Source: Streptomyces filipinensis (GTDB lineage Bacteria > Actinomycetota > Actinomycetes > Streptomycetales > Streptomycetaceae). Taken from it: DNA of 64,000 nucleotides. Of this stretch, positions 23,788 to 32,440 are shown in pieces. Location: contig NZ_BMTD01000015.1 of assembly GCF_014649495.1 (NCBI RefSeq), positions 62,001 to 126,000 on the forward strand. The letters are read 5' to 3'. The position numbers and the translations under genes were made by a program. Positions within the stretch are counted from its first letter, which is position 1, and every line of letters starts with the position of its first letter. The notes beneath the pieces were generated by a model. It did not search any database. It worked only from the letters and a program-made list of their open reading frames with translations, and was not told the DNA's origin.

Positions 23788-23976
23788 ATCCCGGGCGGGC
23801 CGGCCACCCCGGCCCGCCCAGCGGCGCTCCGCTGGCCTCTCCCCCGTCGTCCCAGGACCCTCGGCCGCTGACGCCTGGTCCCTCTCAGCCCTTCGGTGCA
23901 TTCCTGTGGGCGAGGGCACGTCCGTCCCGGCACAGCAGTGAATGCGCCTGTGTTCCCCTGGCTCTAACCTGGAGGA

Positions 23977-24213
23977 ATGGACGGTGGAAAACACGTCTGT
24001 CCTGACTGCGGACAGTCCGTGGAGGCGGTCGTTCGGCGGCACAAAACCCTGGGGGTCTGGGTTCCGGTGTGGGGGCGGGGGCCGTGTCGGAACCCTGAGT
24101 GCGGGGCGGCCACCCGCACCTCCCGTCGGCAGAAGGGCGAGCCGTCTGCGAGGGACGCGGGCATGGAAAGTCGGGATCCGTACAAGCCGGTGATCGACGA
24201 CAGCCGGGACTGA
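23977..24213 (+). CDS. Small zinc-ribbon-like protein, 78 aa
   Basis: Begins MDGGKHVCPDCGQSVEAVVRRHKTLG, then CRNPECG. The two cysteine pairs (CPDC and CRNPEC) about 30 residues apart fit a treble-clef or zinc-ribbon site. The C-terminal 30 residues are charged and probably disordered. It may bind nucleic acid or a protein partner, but there is no further evidence. The coding frame has good codon bias. Confidence 0.6.
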   Translation: MDGGKHVCPDCGQSVEAVVRRHKTLGVWVPVWGRGPCRNPECGAATRTSRRQKGEPSARDAGMESRDPYKPVIDDSRD

Positions 24214-24317
24214 TGAACCCGCCAAGGTCGGCTGGGTGCGAATAAGTGCCGATCTTGACGTGGTAAACGAGGGGCCCCGCGACGGCGGAACGAAGCCTGG
24301 TGCTAAAAGATCGTTGC

Positions 24318-24854
24318 ATGTGGGTTCAGCGAGTGATGGAACTGACCGGGTGGGAGCCGCTCGGGATCTCCGTCGACTGGGCGGCGATCGAGGGAGAGCT
24401 GGGGGTTGCGCTGCCGGCGGACTACAAGGAGCTCTACGAGGTGTTCGGCGGCGGCGTCTTCAGCGATTCCCTCTACTTTCTGGGGCACGACGAAGGCCTC
24501 ACGTTCGACTTCTTGACAGAGTGGCGGGTTTCCCTGTCGGTCGACCAGGACAGCAAGTTCGGAGAGGTCTCCGCCGTCGAGCCCTATGCGATCTACGCGC
24601 CGGGCGGCAAGGGGCTGGTCCCCTGGGGCTCCACCGAATGGGCCGACGAGTACTTCTGGCTGATCGATGCCGGGCGGCCCGGCCACTACCCCGTCCTCGC
24701 GAGAGCCCACGGCGTCGGCGGATGGCACCGGTACGACATGTCCACCTCGGAATTCCTCTACAGGGTTCTCGCGGATGCCGATTTTCAGCCTTTCGGGATC
24801 GCGCACTACGACCTCGGCACGACGTTCGAGCCCGGCTCCAGCGACGCCGAGTGA
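24318..24854 (+). CDS. SMI1/KNR4 family protein
   Basis: A 178-aa protein with the SMI1/KNR4 (SUKH) fold: GVALPADYKELYEVFGGGVF near residue 35, then strands with LYFLGHDEG, WGSTEWADEYFWLID and FLYRVLADADFQPFG. In bacteria this superfamily commonly supplies immunity proteins against polymorphic or contact-dependent toxins, and also appears as orphan genes. No toxin gene is adjacent here, so it may be an orphan immunity protein. Confidence 0.8.
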   Translation: MWVQRVMELTGWEPLGISVDWAAIEGELGVALPADYKELYEVFGGGVFSDSLYFLGHDEGLTFDFLTEWRVSLSVDQDSKFGEVSAVEPYAIYAPGGKGLVPWGSTEWADEYFWLIDAGRPGHYPVLARAHGVGGWHRYDMSTSEFLYRVLADADFQPFGIAHYDLGTTFEPGSSDAE

Positions 24855-24858
24855 AGCG

Positions 24859-25394
24859 ATGACCGTGGAACTGAGCTCGGCAGATCTGACGCTGCGCCCG
24901 TGGGAGGCTCGTGAGCCACCGCGCTGGCGACGCTGGCCGATGATGAGGAGGTGCGTCGCTGGACGTCGCATCGGGTAGCCGACCAGCAAGACGCGGTGCG
25001 CTGGATTGCCGCACAGCGAGCGGGCTGGGAGACCCGGGAGCGGCTCACAGCTTCGCGGTCCTCGCGCAGGGCCAGGTGGCGGGTCACATCGTGTTCAAAG
25101 GGCCGGGCGGCGCGGGCACCCGTGGCCGGGATCGGCTACTGGACCGGTGCTCCCTCGCGTGGCCTCGGTCTGGCCTCCCGGGCAGTCGAGATGCTGACGA
25201 CCTGGGCCTTCGATACCGACGAGGGGGAAGCCCTGGCTCGCCTGGAACTGATCCACAACGTGGGCAATCCGGCGTCCTGCCGGGTGGCCGAGAAGACGGG
25301 CTATGCCCTTGAAGCCGTCCTCCCACCTCGCCCCCCGTGCCCGCTGGAGGGTCATCTGCACGTGCGGAACCGTGGGGCCACCTCGTCGGTCTGA
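24859..25394 (+). pseudogene. GNAT acetyltransferase, frameshifted
   Basis: Starts five bases after the SMI1 gene at MTVELSSADLTLRPW. The acetyltransferase is then spread across frames: DDEEVRRWTSHRVADQQ in a second, FAVLAQGQVAGHIVF in a third, and GIGYWTGAPSRGLGLASRAV with the acetyl-CoA-binding loop back in the second. It closes with NPASCRVAEKTGYALE and PLEGHLHVR. All structural blocks are present, so the gene was lost recently by small indels, or the assembly has errors. Confidence 0.75.
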
Positions 25395-25668
25395 TCCCGA
25401 AAGAGAGGCCCGCCGGTTGTCCAGACAGTGGCTTAGGTGTATTGACCTGAAGTGTTGTTCCACGTGGCTGATCGTTGAGAGTTTTCAAGGCTCTGCCCGC
25501 AGTTCCGTGCAGCCTCGGCCCACCCATGCCCGGTCACAGCAGATGCCCGGTTTGGACCACCGATGCGCCTATCCGAGTGCCTTGCGGAGGTCCCGCGAGC
25601 GAGAGACACGCGGTCGGGGGTATGTCCTTTCGCGTGACGTGACCTTGGGATCCGTGAGGAGATCAGCT

Positions 25669-25953
25669 ATGTACGCAGTAGTTCGGCGGTACGAAGGGGT
25701 GACCGATCCTGCCGAGGCAGGACGCCGAGTGGATGAGGGGTTCGTGCCTCTCCTGCGCCAGGTCCCCGGGTTCGTGGCCTACTACTGGGTGGACTCCGGG
25801 GCGGGAGTGATGGTCTCCACCAGTGTCTTTGAAGACCAAGCCGGGGCCGAAGAGTCGATCAAGAGGGCGGCCGACTTCGTACGGGACAACCTTGCGTCAC
25901 TGCTCCCCAACCCTCCTCAGGTCACGGCCGGCCCGGTTGTGGCTGCTGGATAG
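25669..25953 (+). CDS. ABM/EthD-like small ferredoxin-fold protein, 94 aa
   Basis: Start ATG after GAGGAGA. The sequence MYAVVRRYEGVTDPAEAGRR, then LLRQVPGFVAYYWVDSGAG and VMVSTSVFEDQAGAEESIKR is the beta-alpha-beta-beta-alpha pattern of dimeric alpha-beta barrel proteins of the antibiotic biosynthesis monooxygenase type. No catalytic residue set is clear. It is a single gene; the 270 bases upstream hold no other gene. Confidence 0.75.
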   Translation: MYAVVRRYEGVTDPAEAGRRVDEGFVPLLRQVPGFVAYYWVDSGAGVMVSTSVFEDQAGAEESIKRAADFVRDNLASLLPNPPQVTAGPVVAAG

Positions 25954-25984
25954 CCACAGGGCGGTACGGCGCTGCTTCTCACCT

Positions 25985-26440
25985 AGCCGTCGCCCCGGAT
26001 GGTCTGACCGGCGCCCCCCAGGGCCCGGCGGTGCTGAGCGATCACTGCCCGGCCTGCGGTGGCAATCCGTAGATCGTTCTCGCCCAGGCGGTGCAGTACT
26101 TTGACCTGGACGCCAGGCAAGCCCGGCGGGACGGAGTAGCAGTGCCGTCGAACTGCACCAGGCTCTGCGGGTTGACCGTCCGCTCAACCTCCAGCTCGGC
26201 CGGGAGGGGCCTCACCGGGATGTCCAATAGGGCTTCGAACTTTGCAAGTTCATCAACCGTGGTGGACACTCCGCGGATGGGAAGCCGTCGCTCGTCCATG
26301 CGGTGGGCGAGCTTGTCGACACCGGACTGGGCCTGGGAGACGCTCAGACCGTCAGGGACCGTGCGCCACCAACGTTGTACGGCCTCGGGGAGCAATGGAA
26401 CAGTGGTTGGCGTCAAGCATTGACCGACGTCATGGACGCC
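25985..26440 (-). pseudogene. IS21-family transposase (IstA) C-terminal remnant
   Basis: The leftward frame contains AVQRWWRTVPDGLSVSQAQSGVDKLAHRMDERR and FEALLDIPVRPLPAELEVERTVNPQSLVQF, the C-terminal Mu-transposase-type region of actinobacterial IstA. After a frameshift, AQHRRAL-GGAGQTI follows in another frame. The catalytic DDE core and the istB helper are absent. Confidence 0.75.
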
Positions 26441-26715
26441 GTTGACGGCGGGCGTTCCCGCCGGTTACCGGTGCTTGTCCGGTTCGGCGTCGGCGAAGGC
26501 GCGGTATCCGCCGAGATCTCGGGCTGGGCGAGGACGTCGCCGCGGTGGACGACTCGGACCGGACCCGGGGCCATCATCGGATGCTGATCCGCCGGCGTAG
26601 CGAGGTCGTGTCGGACATTCAGCAAGGCCACCGTCGTCATGACCGCGAAGTCCGCCGGGCGCAAGGTCTTCGGCCTCGCCACCGCAGGCGTCCGTCTCGC
26701 TTGACCTCTTGCGCG

Positions 26716-27618
26716 TCAGTCCGGTAGCCAGTGCAGCTCGTGCGCCAGGGTTTTGGCGACGGCACGGATGCGGCGGTGTAGCGGCGACTGCTCGCGTGGG
26801 AGGACCAGCTGGATCGTCAGGCTGGGCGCTCCCCGCAGCGGTCGCCAGGTGAGACCGGCCGGTTGTGCCGTGACCGCGGCTTCTCCGGCCGGGGCGAGGG
26901 TGACCCCGTCGCGCAGGTCGCGCTGAGACATGTCGAAAGAGACTGCGGGCGTGTGGAATCGGGGGTGTGGTCGGGTGTCTCGGAAGAGTGCGGACAGCTG
27001 ATCGTGGATCACGGGGTTGGCCGCACGGTCCGGGAGTCGCAGCGGATACGCGGCCGCGTCGGCGATCTCGATCTCCGGGTGTTCGGCCAGCGGATGGTGC
27101 TGCGCCAGCTGGACCCCGACGCGCGCACGCCGCAGCAGGAACCGGCGTACGCCACGGCCCGGCTGTTCACCGCGGGTGATCCCGGCATCGATGCGGCCGT
27201 CGGCGACCGCGGGGGTGATCTCCGGTGTCGCCATCGGGACCGCGCCCACCTCAAGTCCGCTGTTGTCGCGAATCAGCCTGTCCACCAGGGCCGGTGCCGT
27301 CTCGGCCCCGGTGCTGAGGCTGTATCCGAGGCGCAGCGTGCCCAGTTCACCGGCCGACGCGCTCCGGGCGGCATCCCATGCCCGGTCCAGCGCCGCCAGC
27401 GCGGGCGGCGCGGACTCCGCCAAAGCCGCACCGGCCGTGGTCAATACGACGCTACGCGTGTTGCGGACCAGCAGGGCCGTACCGAGTTCCGCCTCCAATC
27501 GGCGCATCCGGGCGCTGAGTGCGGGCTGTGCGATGCCGATCCGTGCGGCCGCGCGGGTGAAGTTCAACTCCTGTGCCAGCACCAGGAAGTACCGCAGGCT
27601 CACCGTATCCGGCGCCAC
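26716..27618 (-). CDS. LysR-family transcriptional regulator
   Basis: A 300-aa regulator; GTG start chosen after GGGAGG because the frame upstream adds a non-homologous tail. The winged HTH occupies residues 1-65 (SLRYFLVLAQELNFTRAAAR, IAQPALSARMRRLEAELGTALL). A two-lobed effector-binding domain with LRLGYSLSTGAETAPALVDR follows. It is divergent from the DUF1330 gene at 27807, its likely target. LysR proteins normally bind the shared promoter and respond to a small-molecule inducer, unknown here. Confidence 0.93.
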   Translation of the reverse strand: MAPDTVSLRYFLVLAQELNFTRAAARIGIAQPALSARMRRLEAELGTALLVRNTRSVVLTTAGAALAESAPPALAALDRAWDAARSASAGELGTLRLGYSLSTGAETAPALVDRLIRDNSGLEVGAVPMATPEITPAVADGRIDAGITRGEQPGRGVRRFLLRRARVGVQLAQHHPLAEHPEIEIADAAAYPLRLPDRAANPVIHDQLSALFRDTRPHPRFHTPAVSFDMSQRDLRDGVTLAPAGEAAVTAQPAGLTWRPLRGAPSLTIQLVLPREQSPLHRRIRAVAKTLAHELHWLPD

Positions 27619-27806
27619 GTGCCCTCCCTGCCGATTGATAACGATCCGTTCTGAGTCTATCCCGTACCGGTCTTTCCCTCGACCGCACATCAAGCCCTAA
27701 CCTGCGCGTATGACCAATTCAAGTGACCGCAGTACCGGTCGCCGGGATCGGTCGATCTGAGTGTCAATTCGAAGTCGGACGGGTCCGGCCGAACACAGGA
27801 GGTTCC

Positions 27807-28100
27807 ATGGCTAAGGGCTACTGGGTGAGTGTCTACCCCGCCATTTCCGACCCTGAGAGGCTGACCGACTACAACAGGCTGGCCCGTTCGGCTGTCCAGG
27901 CTGGGGGCGGGCGCGTCCTGTCCCGTGGCGGTCGAGTCGTCGCCCACGAGGCCGGACTCACGCAACGCGTCGTTCTGATCGAGTTCGACAGCTTTGAACA
28001 AGCCGTCGCGGCATACGAGAGCGAGGCATACCAGAAGGCACTGGTGGCCCTCCCCGACGGCGTCGAACGCGACTTCCGCATCATCGAAGGCATCGACTGA
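27807..28100 (+). CDS. DUF1330 family protein, 97 aa
   Basis: Start ATG after ACAGGAGG. MAKGYWVSVYPAISDPERL, then GGRVLSRGGRVVAHEAGL, FDSFEQAVAAYESEAYQKAL and RDFRIIEGID are the four signature segments of DUF1330, a dimeric ferredoxin-like fold with no proven reaction. The gene is full length and is divergently paired with a LysR regulator. Confidence 0.88.
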   Translation: MAKGYWVSVYPAISDPERLTDYNRLARSAVQAGGGRVLSRGGRVVAHEAGLTQRVVLIEFDSFEQAVAAYESEAYQKALVALPDGVERDFRIIEGID

Positions 28101-28426
28101 CCGGCGGGCCCAGCCATCGCTGTTCGTCGTCGACGACCTCGACGGCCTGATGACTGTCGGGCGGATCGAAGAAGCGACGCGACGTCCGGGCCAGCTCGAC
28201 TGTCTCGCTGACCTCGTCGACGAGACTCGCCTGCACATCGCCTTCAGCAACGTCGAGTGCGCAGACTTCTCGGTCGGATGAGCCTACCCTTCCGATCGGA
28301 CGCACCAGGGTGTGCGGACTGTGACCGAAACGGCTCGTCAGCTCGAGATGTGGCTGGCCCTCTGTCACCCGACGAACAAGGCACTCATGACCGTCAGGCT
28401 GGCGACCCCGGCACGTTCACTCCTGC
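28101..28426. other. Gap with coding-like but startless sequence
   Basis: From about 28103 to 28281 the plus strand is open with high third-position GC (SLFVVDDLDGLMTVGRIEEA and RLHIAFSNVECADFS). It has no usable start and no family match. It may be a decayed gene end. The remainder shows nothing. Confidence 0.35.
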
Positions 28427-30073
28427 TCAGGACACGAGGGGCTGCTCTTCCGACTCGGTCAGCTTCACGGTGCACAGACCGCCACGCTCGGTCTTCACAT
28501 CCACCACCTCGAGCTGCGTGCCGGGCAGGAGGATGAATTCCTCCTCGCCCGTGAACGCGGAGAAGTTTCGAATGCCGACGGCCCGTACGGGCTGCACCTC
28601 GAAGAGCGTCCGCTTGCCGCGACCGCCGAGGAACGCTCGTGCCACGCCGAGCTCGGATGTGCACGAGGACACGCCCCACCAGGTCACGGTCCGCCCCACC
28701 GGGTACTGCGCCCGCAGGTCCAGCGGCACTCCGCGCCACAAGGGCTCCTTGCGGGCGGGAAGCCCCGACACCGCTGAGAACAGCAGTCGCAGGTAGGGGA
28801 GGTACGGGACGACCCTCGACCGGTCCGGGTTGCGCAGGATGGCGTTGATCTCCCGGTAGAACGCGGACTCGCAGGTGTAGAGGTAGAGGGCGGCGACGGC
28901 GTCGGCGGACAGGCTCCCGGTGCCCTCGTCCGCCCGCAGCTTGCCGAACTCGTGCGACCGCTGGACGTGCCGGTCGAGACCGCGCAGCAGCTTGGACACA
29001 GGGCTGACGGCGTCACGGAAGTCCATGAGCGGGGTGTCGAACACGCCGGTGATGGCGTCAAGGACGAGGCCCTCGTCCTTGACGCTGGAGAGCCGCTCCA
29101 GGTACAGCTGGTGCAGCTCCATGGTGGACGTGATGAACGCGCCCATGCGCTCGGCGACGTCGCCGCCCGCCCCGCCGGCACCCGCCGCGATCGTGTCCCA
29201 CCCCCGGCTCGGCAGCCAGTCGACCGTGTCGGCGCCCACCGACGCGAGGGCGTCGTTCACCATTTCGAAGTGGTCGCCGTCGCAGAAGATGTCCCCCTGC
29301 GCGGCGGGGTTGCAGTGGTCGATGTGCCGGACCTCGACCTCGGGGTACTTCTTCTGGAGCCGGAGGACGACCTGCTTCAGACTGCGGGCGTGCGCCCCCC
29401 ACCACGCGAAGACGACACCGCGATCCTCCTCGTCGGCGTTCTGCTTGGCCTTGAGTATCTCCTCGACGATCCGCTCGGCGACCGGACGCCAGAACCCGGT
29501 GTGCGGGTCGGCTCCCCTCGGCCCGTCGCTGCTGGCGGTGAGGGCCGCGTTCAGCAGCAGTACGCCCTGCGTGAGCATCGCCTGGAACCATTCCGGCGGC
29601 TGGACGGTGTCCTGCTTCTTCAGCAGCGCGCGGACGTAGGCGATCGGCGTCTTCTTGGGGATGCCGTACTTCCACATCGCCGCCGCCTTGATGATGCAGC
29701 GGATGCTGACGACCCTGCCGAACTGGCTGTCCTTCCAGTCGTGAAAGGTGTTGTCGAACATGGCGATACCGGTGGCGCTCTCCGGCCGCGGGTACGGGTT
29801 CTGCCCGAAGATGACGACCTTCCACTTGTGGGGCGGATTGGGCTTGAGCGCCTGGAAGGTCAGTTCGCGGACAGGAACCACATCCGGGCCCCGGCCCGGG
29901 CCGATGAACGAGGCGGCGTTGGGCTGCGCCTCGATGACCGGCCTCAGCAGCGGGAGCCACGGTTCACCGCCGTCCTTGAACAGTTCGGCGAGCGCGAGCG
30001 GGTCGTTCGGTTCGGGCTGGGCTGGGGCGTTGGCATTGATCATGGCCGGGAGGCTAGCAGCGGGGTACGACAT
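28427..30073 (-). CDS. Uracil-DNA-glycosylase-like domain fused to arginine-type ADP-ribosyltransferase
   Basis: A 548-aa fusion with ATG after GGGAG. Residues 70-280 track family 1 UDG: VVIFGQNPYPRPESATG (residues 87-102, for GQDPYH), QGVLLLNAALT (169-179), VFAWWGAHARSLK (221-233) and HCNPAAQGDIF (253-263, for the HPSPLS loop). The catalytic Asp of GQDPYH is Asn92 here, as in the SMUG/MUG branches. Residues 390-528 carry an ART fold with the R-S-E triad: LWRGV (Arg447), WWGVSSCTS (465-473) and FTGEEEF (Glu510 and Glu512 forming ExE). Arginine-type transferases use NAD+ to modify proteins, though some ARTs modify nucleic acid. The divergent neighbour is a macro-domain protein. Both domains look intact. 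A defence or toxin role is inferred. Confidence 0.88.
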   Translation of the reverse strand: MSYPAASLPAMINANAPAQPEPNDPLALAELFKDGGEPWLPLLRPVIEAQPNAASFIGPGRGPDVVPVRELTFQALKPNPPHKWKVVIFGQNPYPRPESATGIAMFDNTFHDWKDSQFGRVVSIRCIIKAAAMWKYGIPKKTPIAYVRALLKKQDTVQPPEWFQAMLTQGVLLLNAALTASSDGPRGADPHTGFWRPVAERIVEEILKAKQNADEEDRGVVFAWWGAHARSLKQVVLRLQKKYPEVEVRHIDHCNPAAQGDIFCDGDHFEMVNDALASVGADTVDWLPSRGWDTIAAGAGGAGGDVAERMGAFITSTMELHQLYLERLSSVKDEGLVLDAITGVFDTPLMDFRDAVSPVSKLLRGLDRHVQRSHEFGKLRADEGTGSLSADAVAALYLYTCESAFYREINAILRNPDRSRVVPYLPYLRLLFSAVSGLPARKEPLWRGVPLDLRAQYPVGRTVTWWGVSSCTSELGVARAFLGGRGKRTLFEVQPVRAVGIRNFSAFTGEEEFILLPGTQLEVVDVKTERGGLCTVKLTESEEQPLVS

Positions 30074-30156
30074 CGCGATCTCCCAACTGCGTTGTCAGTG
30101 GGGCCCTGTAGCGTCGTGATCACTGGAAGGCCTCTTTCCCGACGGGAGTGTGGAAG

Positions 30157-30834
30157 ATGACCGTGAACCGTGTGCAGCCGCCGCTCAAGGTGGTCTTGAC
30201 CGACATCAACGCCAGGGTGGTGCAGGCGTGGCGGGCGGCGTTCGCCGACACTCCCGGGATCGAGATCCGCAAGGGGTCGATCCTCGACGAGACCGTCGAC
30301 GCCTGGGTCAGCCCGACCAACTCGCGGGGGCTGATGAACGGCGGGGTCGACGCCGTCCTCAAGCGGCACCTCGGTGCGGGGATCCAGCTGCGCGTCCAGC
30401 GGGCGATCCGCGACCAGTTCGAGGGAAGGCTCCCGGTGGGAAGCGCGGTGTGCGTTCCGTCCGGGGCGACCAACCCGAAGTTCCTGATCTCGACGCCGAC
30501 GATGGAACAGTCCTCGCAGAATGTGAGCGAAACCCTCAACGTGGCCCTGGCGTGCGCCGCCGCGTTCCAGGCGATCCACCACCAGAACAACGAAGCACCC
30601 GGGAGCATCGAGTCGGTGGCACTGGTCGGCATGGGCGCCCAGACCGGCCGGGTACCGGCACGCGTGTGCGCCAACCTGATGTGGACGGGCTACACACTGT
30701 TCAACGACTACTGCTTCGACGACTACGACAACCTGCGCAGCACGATCACCGCCCAACTCGATGACATCGAAAGCGCCCCCACCGAAACCCGGGTACGCAT
30801 AGCGCCGCCCAACCGGGCGTCATCCCGTCGGTGA
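30157..30834 (+). CDS. Macro-domain protein (ADP-ribose binding or hydrolase)
   Basis: A 225-aa protein with ATG preceded by GGGAG. It matches the macro fold: strand LKVVLTDIN, GSILDETVDAWVSPTNSRG (residues 40-58), the distal-ribose loop SRGLMNGGVD (56-65), then LPVGSAVCVPSG (92-103), LISTPTM (110-116) and the phosphate loop VGMGAQTGRVP (157-167). Macro proteins bind or remove ADP-ribose. The gene is divergent from the UDG-ART gene with only 83 bases between starts, so the pair is probably co-regulated, with this protein reversing or restraining the transferase, as DarG does for DarT. Confidence 0.9.
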   Translation: MTVNRVQPPLKVVLTDINARVVQAWRAAFADTPGIEIRKGSILDETVDAWVSPTNSRGLMNGGVDAVLKRHLGAGIQLRVQRAIRDQFEGRLPVGSAVCVPSGATNPKFLISTPTMEQSSQNVSETLNVALACAAAFQAIHHQNNEAPGSIESVALVGMGAQTGRVPARVCANLMWTGYTLFNDYCFDDYDNLRSTITAQLDDIESAPTETRVRIAPPNRASSRR

Positions 30835-31003
30835 ACATGAGCTGTGTCGCCGCCTGCTGCCGCCGGAGCGGTTGGGCCCGGCACACGCAACCTGTGTTTG
30901 TAAGCACCTCATTGGGCTCCACGGCACGGCTCAGAAGTGGCTCGACGGCGTGAGAAGTTGATCTGGCCCCCCGGTGGTCAGAGGGCCGTGAAAGGCTCGA
31001 CGG

Positions 31004-31852
31004 ATGGACTACGTGTTCGATGCCCCTCCCGTTGATCGCGCGCTTCTGGACTTCGCTGTCCGCCTGGCGGGTCGTGCCGGGCAGATGTCGGCGCAAGGCT
31101 TCTTCAGCGACAACTGGCACAGCCGTCTCAAGGAGGACGGCACCGAGGTCACAGAGATCGACGTGGCGGTTGAAGAGCTGATCAGGGATGAGCTGAGCCG
31201 GCGGGTGCCGGACGACGGGATCTTCGGAGAGGAGGGGGGTGCGACTGGCGGGTCATCGGGGCGACGTTGGATCATCGACCCGATCAACGGCACGAAGTTC
31301 TTCACGCACCGGGTACCGCTGTTCGCGAACGATCTCGCCTACGAGGACGAACACGGGCCCGCTATCGGTGTGGTCAACATGCCCATGAGTCAGCAGATGG
31401 TTGTGGCGGGTCGTGGTCTGGGTTGCTGGGTGCTGCCTGGCCCGGAGCCGGACTTGCAGTCGGGCCGCCGTGCGCGGGTCACGGAGCGGACTGCTCTGGG
31501 AGGGGCGAGGACGCTGATGCACAATCCGGCTGGATGGCCGGAGGAACTCCTTTGCGCTCTTCACCGCCGGGTTCTTCTGGTGCCCTCAACAGGCATGATC
31601 GTGGCCCTGGTGACGGGCCGGGCCGATGCCGGCGTCATCGCCGGTCCGCCGATGGGCTATGAGGATGTCGCTTCGATGCCGGTCATCGTCACAGAGGCGG
31701 GAGGCCGGGTGACCGACCTGAGCGGAACGTCCGTCCTGGAAGGCGACATGTCGGTGCTGGTCACCAACGGTCGGCTGCATGAGGGGTTCTTGGAGTTGGT
31801 GAAGGGCTTGCCGCGCAGCCGCGACTATCGGGCTCTCGACGAGAGCGAGTAG
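31004..31852 (+). CDS. Inositol-monophosphatase-family protein with altered metal motif
   Basis: A 282-aa Li-sensitive-phosphatase-fold protein. GEEGG (Glu76, Glu77) is the first metal site. WIIDPINGTKFF (Asp92, Asn95) replaces the canonical DPxDGT, so one metal-binding Asp is Asn. GYEDVASMPVIVTEAGG matches the C-terminal metal/substrate motif. The nearest functional types are histidinol-phosphate or inositol phosphatase. With Asn95 the activity could be weak or changed. It lies after the macro gene on the same strand but 169 bases away, so operon membership is doubtful. Confidence 0.85.
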   Translation: MDYVFDAPPVDRALLDFAVRLAGRAGQMSAQGFFSDNWHSRLKEDGTEVTEIDVAVEELIRDELSRRVPDDGIFGEEGGATGGSSGRRWIIDPINGTKFFTHRVPLFANDLAYEDEHGPAIGVVNMPMSQQMVVAGRGLGCWVLPGPEPDLQSGRRARVTERTALGGARTLMHNPAGWPEELLCALHRRVLLVPSTGMIVALVTGRADAGVIAGPPMGYEDVASMPVIVTEAGGRVTDLSGTSVLEGDMSVLVTNGRLHEGFLELVKGLPRSRDYRALDESE

Positions 31853-32041
31853 TACGGCGGGCCGCGCGGCAGGGCGGCGGCGTTCGCGCCAGTGGGCCGA
31901 CATGCAGGTCCGCGACGTGCCCCTCTTGGAGTGAATGCACTGCTCCGCCCGCCCGGCGACGGCAGGGTTTGTGCGTCGATCACGGTTCATGTCGGAGGCC
32001 GTGTTGCTTGATCACGGTCGTGCCGGGAGGCCGGGATTGGT

Positions 32042-32440
32042 TTGTCGCGGACGGAGCTGTTCGCTGCGATCCGGAGGGACAAGCGTCTTGATCCGGAGCT
32101 GTCGCAGCGGGCTCTGGCGGAGAAGTACGGAGTGCACCGCCGGACGGTAAGGCAGGCCCTTTTGTCTGCTGTTCCGCCGCCTCGGAAGAAGCCAGCTCCG
32201 CGGGCCACGGTCCTGGCCCCGGCCAAGCCGTGGATCGACGCGATGCTGCGCGAAGACACGAGTGCGCCGCGCAAGCAGAAGCACACCGCGCGCCGGATCC
32301 ATCAACGTCTCGCCCAGGAGTACGACTTATGGCGGCGTACTCCACGGTCTGCGACTACGTGCTGGCCAGGCGCCCGCAGATCGAGGCCGAGGTGCTGAAG
32401 GGCCGCCGGCACCTGACAGGCTCCTGCGCGACAAGCACGC
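32042..32440 (+). pseudogene. IS21-family transposase (IstA) N-terminal remnant
   Basis: Begins MSRTELFAAIRRDKRLDPE with the HTH ALAEKYGVHRRTVRQALL and continues RKQKHTARRIHQRLAQEYD. It then frameshifts to STVCDYVLARRPQIEAEVL in the next frame and ends. It lacks the DDE domain. Sequence composition changes after about 32440. Confidence 0.8.

Noticed and set aside
22573..25953. A biosynthetic gene cluster around the P450
   Set aside because: Neighbours are a zinc-ribbon peptide, an SMI1 protein and a broken acetyltransferase. There is no synthase, scaffold enzyme, ferredoxin or transporter.
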